Assembly: GCA_020717935.1 (NCBI GenBank)
Contig: DYDK01000081.1
Coordinates: forward strand, 1 to 7,603
DNA from: Desulfocapsa sp.
GTDB taxonomy: Bacteria; Desulfobacterota; Desulfobulbia; Desulfobulbales; Desulfocapsaceae
Direction of reading: 5' to 3'
DNA length: 7,603 nt
In this document: positions 5,084-7,603 of the stretch, piece by piece
How the letters are laid out: every line of letters begins with the position of its first letter
Position numbering within the stretch: the first letter of the stretch is position 1
Notes under the pieces: generated by a model
What the model was told of the DNA's origin: nothing
The model's database searches: none
The model's input: the letters and a program-made list of their open reading frames with translations, nothing else
Program-made: the position numbers and the translations under genes

Positions 5084-7309
5084 ATGGTAAAGTCTGACGC
5101 TATGCAACCCCTCACTTCACACAATAGCGAATATTGCGAGTCTTCAGCCATTAGTCTGGAAGACCTGAATCCGCCACAATATGAAGCCGTGACTCGCACT
5201 GAAGGGCCAGTGCTGGTGATTGCCGGAGCGGGCAGCGGCAAGACCCGGACGCTCGTCTATCGAGTGGCACATCTCCTTGAAAAAGGGGTGGCGCCGGAGA
5301 ACATTCTCCTGCTCACCTTTACCCGTAAATCCGCCCAGGAGATGCTGTGGCGGGCAGGCCGTCTGCTCAATGATTCCTGCAACCTTGTGATGGGCGGCAC
5401 CTTTCACGGCACTGCCAATCTGCTCCTCAGGCGATATGGCTCAAATCTTGGTTTTGGCTCCAATTTTACCATCATCGACCGCTCCGATGCTGAGGGGATC
5501 ATCAACTTGCTCAAATCTTCCCTGGGCCTGACTGGACGGGATCTCCAGTTTCCGTCGCGGCGGATTATCATCAATATGATCAGCGGCGCAGTCAATAAAT
5601 CCATCCCGCTGGCCGATCTCATTTCTCGCCAGTTCGTTCATTTGAGTGAGCATGTTGATGATCTGCTGAAACTGCAGCTCCATTATCAGGAGTTCAAATT
5701 CACGCACGGCCTGATGGACTACGACGACCTGCTGGTCAACTGGAAGCGGCTGCTGGCCGAAGTTCCCGAGGCCAGACAGTCCATGGCCTCCAGCTTTAGT
5801 CACATTATGGTGGATGAGTATCAGGATACCAATCTGGTGCAGGCCGAGATAGTCCGTCTGCTGGCCCACGGCCATGACAATGTGATGGTGGTGGGTGATG
5901 ATTCCCAGTCGATTTATTCCTTTCGCGGGGCGGATTTTTACAACATCATGCGTTTCCCTAAGCTGTTTCCGGGCACCACGATCATCAAGCTTGAAGAAAA
6001 TTATCGCTCCACCCAGCCCATTTTATCGCTAACCAACGATATTATCTGCCACGCCGCTGACAAATATACCAAGACCCTCTTTACGCGCCTGGAAGGCACA
6101 ACCACGCCCCTGCTCTTTGCGGCGGCTGATGAGCGGGAAGAGGCTCGGTTCGTGGCCGAAAAGATCAAGGAACTGGTGGCGGGCGGGGTCAAGTTTCAGG
6201 AAATTGCCGTCCTGTTTCGCTCGGGGTTTCATTCCTATAAACTGGAGATTGAGCTGGCTGGCGGCGGAGTCGAATTTGAAAAACGCGGCGGTTTGAAACT
6301 CACCGAATCGGCACACATGAAGGATGCCCTGTCGTTTTTTCGACTGTTGGTCAATCCTCGGGACAATCTGTCCTGGAATCGGGTCTTGCTCCATCTGGAT
6401 AAGGTCGGCCCCAAGACCGCTCAGAAGATTGCCAGCGCCATTGGCCAATCGCCAGAGCCCTTTGCGGTGCTGGCTCGTTATCCGGCGGGTGGGAAGTCCT
6501 GGGAGACGGGGTTGCGACAACTGGCTCTTCTCTTTGACGATCTGCAAAAGGAATCTCTGCCGATAGCGATGCAGAAGCTGATTATGAGCTATTATCAGCC
6601 CCTGTTTGAGCGATTGTACCATGACGACTATCCCAAGCGGCAGAAGGATTTGGAACAGTTGCAGGGAATCATCAGTGAATACGGGGATGTGCAAAGCTTT
6701 GTTGATGACACCTGTCTTGATCCGCCCGAGGCGCCCCATGTACGACGGGCCGAGGACAGCGAGCGACTGGTGCTTTCCACCATTCATTCGGCCAAGGGGC
6801 TGGAATGGGAAGCGGTTTTTGTCATTGGCCTGGCCGAGGGGCGTTTCCCCCATGCCAAGGCCGAACAGGGCGAGGGCTGGGAAGAAGAACGCCGCTTACT
6901 CTATGTGGCCGCCACCCGTGCCAAAAAGATGCTGTATCTGAGTTATCCCAAAGAGTTAATGACCCCAGACCGCCAGTTTCGGCGCGTGGGAGTCTCTCCT
7001 TTTCTCGCGGAACTCAAAGCAGGCCTGTTTGAACGCATTGAGAAGAAAGAGCAGGTACGGTCATCCTCTTCATTCTCTTTCTCGTCACATAGAGGGACGG
7101 GGGAGGATTTTGGCGCCCCTTTCCGCAAAAGCCGCAACACGATTGCTGTGGGCGATATAGTCAAAGGCACACATGTGAGCCACGCCTTTTTTGGCGACGG
7201 TGTGGTGACTGCCGCCCCCAGTGGCCGTTCCGTGATTGTTCATTTCGAGCGGCACGGAGTCAAGACCCTGCATCTTGATTACGCCAAGTTGACGATTGTA
7301 ACCGAGTGA
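5084..7309 (+). CDS. UvrD/PcrA-type superfamily 1 ATP-dependent 3'-5' DNA helicase
   Basis: The 741-aa protein is a full-length SF1A helicase. Members unwind DNA in nucleotide-excision and mismatch repair and clear recombinase filaments. Motifs in order: Q-motif region LNPPQYEAV (28-36); Walker A AGAGSGKT (47-54); motif Ia LLTFTRKSAQEM (76-87); Walker B VDEYQDT (243-249); motif III GDDSQSIYSFRGAD (271-284); motif IV LEENYRS; motif V STIHSAKGLEWE (565-576); motif VI YVAATRAKK (607-615). Residues 690-739 (GDIVKGTHVSHAFFGDGVV onward) form the Tudor-like C-terminal domain of PcrA/UvrD, which binds RNA polymerase in characterised homologues and separates this protein from Rep-like enzymes. The linker before it is Ser/Arg-rich. 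The ATG at 5084 gives a normal N-terminus but has only a G-rich, non-canonical ribosome site; M7 is possible. It is divergent from the nagZ operon. I give no symbol because uvrD and pcrA cannot be separated here. Confidence 0.95.
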   Translation: MVKSDAMQPLTSHNSEYCESSAISLEDLNPPQYEAVTRTEGPVLVIAGAGSGKTRTLVYRVAHLLEKGVAPENILLLTFTRKSAQEMLWRAGRLLNDSCNLVMGGTFHGTANLLLRRYGSNLGFGSNFTIIDRSDAEGIINLLKSSLGLTGRDLQFPSRRIIINMISGAVNKSIPLADLISRQFVHLSEHVDDLLKLQLHYQEFKFTHGLMDYDDLLVNWKRLLAEVPEARQSMASSFSHIMVDEYQDTNLVQAEIVRLLAHGHDNVMVVGDDSQSIYSFRGADFYNIMRFPKLFPGTTIIKLEENYRSTQPILSLTNDIICHAADKYTKTLFTRLEGTTTPLLFAAADEREEARFVAEKIKELVAGGVKFQEIAVLFRSGFHSYKLEIELAGGGVEFEKRGGLKLTESAHMKDALSFFRLLVNPRDNLSWNRVLLHLDKVGPKTAQKIASAIGQSPEPFAVLARYPAGGKSWETGLRQLALLFDDLQKESLPIAMQKLIMSYYQPLFERLYHDDYPKRQKDLEQLQGIISEYGDVQSFVDDTCLDPPEAPHVRRAEDSERLVLSTIHSAKGLEWEAVFVIGLAEGRFPHAKAEQGEGWEEERRLLYVAATRAKKMLYLSYPKELMTPDRQFRRVGVSPFLAELKAGLFERIEKKEQVRSSSSFSFSSHRGTGEDFGAPFRKSRNTIAVGDIVKGTHVSHAFFGDGVVTAAPSGRSVIVHFERHGVKTLHLDYAKLTIVTE

Positions 7310-7603
7310 AAATGAGCCGAAATAGCGAGAGGACTTGCCAGCAGGTGAGGGTTTCTCCAAGAAAGATGTCCTTCAGTAGGCAAGAATTTTCTGCGTATCA
7401 CGCCATTGAAAAGGGATTTTTTGGAGGAAAAAGTGTGAAATAAGAAAGAAAGGAATTATTCCATTTTTAAATCAAAACTATACTCTCACAGAAAGGGCCA
7501 TTGGTGATACACCAATAGTAATAAGGGTAAATGGCATGGGCATCTATGCGATAAGGGACTCGGAAATTACCAATGTACCTGAATTGCGACCAGATTTGGG
7601 TTA
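7310..7603. other. 294-bp non-coding tail with an open frame running off the right edge
   Basis: No confident gene and no clear terminator for the helicase gene are visible. A plus-strand frame is open from 7410 to the right edge, about 64 codons, but its only ATG is at 7536 and no ribosome binding site precedes it. A perfect 7-bp hairpin (ATTGGTG, loop ATA, CACCAAT) lies at 7500-7516 without a following T run. CTTGCC near 7334 and GGCAAG near 7379 could pair over a loop of about 40 nt. The stretch is AT-rich compared with the helicase gene. Confidence 0.5.

Noticed and set aside
5441..5875. 144-codon minus-strand open frame inside the helicase gene
   Set aside because: It is antisense to the coding helicase frame and has no domain or ribosome binding site of its own.
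6029..6853. 274-codon minus-strand open frame opposite the helicase gene
   Set aside because: It lies wholly antisense to a helicase with all motifs intact, and its translation shows no recognisable domain. It is a by-product of high-GC codon usage.
7500..7516. Perfect 7-bp hairpin as a helicase gene terminator
   Set aside because: No T run follows on either strand, the stem is AT-rich, and it lies about 190 bp past the stop.
1..7603. CRISPR array, tRNA or rRNA
   Set aside because: No regularly spaced repeats, cloverleaf-like sequence or rRNA segments were seen on either strand.

Overview
The window looks like a chromosomal segment of a deltaproteobacterium (Desulfobacterota, possibly a Desulfobulbus-like sulfate reducer). 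It joins an ordinary core block on the right to an accessory block on the left. The assignment rests on recall of protein families: the 131-aa protein at 4502-4897 resembles a small conserved protein I know mainly from that phylum. It has not been checked by any search.

Accessory block, about 1-2800, visibly more AT-rich than the rest. At the left edge lies the 3' end of an ORF that resembles the tail of a transposase-like protein (1-220). A compact two-gene restriction-modification operon follows on the minus strand. A beta-class N4-cytosine/N6-adenine DNA methyltransferase (1139-1921) overlaps a MvaI/BcnI-family restriction endonuclease (354-1142) by 4 bp. Thirty bases upstream of the methyltransferase start sits a 685-bp decayed insertion sequence (1951-2635). 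It has perfect 27-bp terminal inverted repeats and carries only the zinc-ribbon N-terminal part of an IS1595-family transposase. Beyond its right end is a short plus-strand frame that ends in tandem stops followed at once by a good intrinsic terminator (2767-2796). This looks like the tail of a gene that was beheaded by the insertion.

Core block, about 2880-7310, with higher GC. Three genes read leftwards as a probable operon: the 131-aa CxxC protein, nagZ (cytoplasmic GH3 beta-N-acetylhexosaminidase of peptidoglycan recycling) and a 172-aa unrecognised protein whose start overlaps the end of nagZ. A near-consensus sigma70 promoter (TTGACA, 16 bp, TATAGT) drives them from the divergent intergenic region. 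In the other direction lies a complete UvrD/PcrA-type SF1 DNA helicase (5084-7309) with all helicase motifs and the C-terminal Tudor-like domain. The last 294 bases hold no gene I can defend, only an open frame running off the edge.

The best candidates for a second look are the restriction enzyme, whose expected catalytic aspartate reads as asparagine, and the IS remnant, which occupies the place where the operon's promoter should be. I saw no CRISPR array, tRNA or rRNA.
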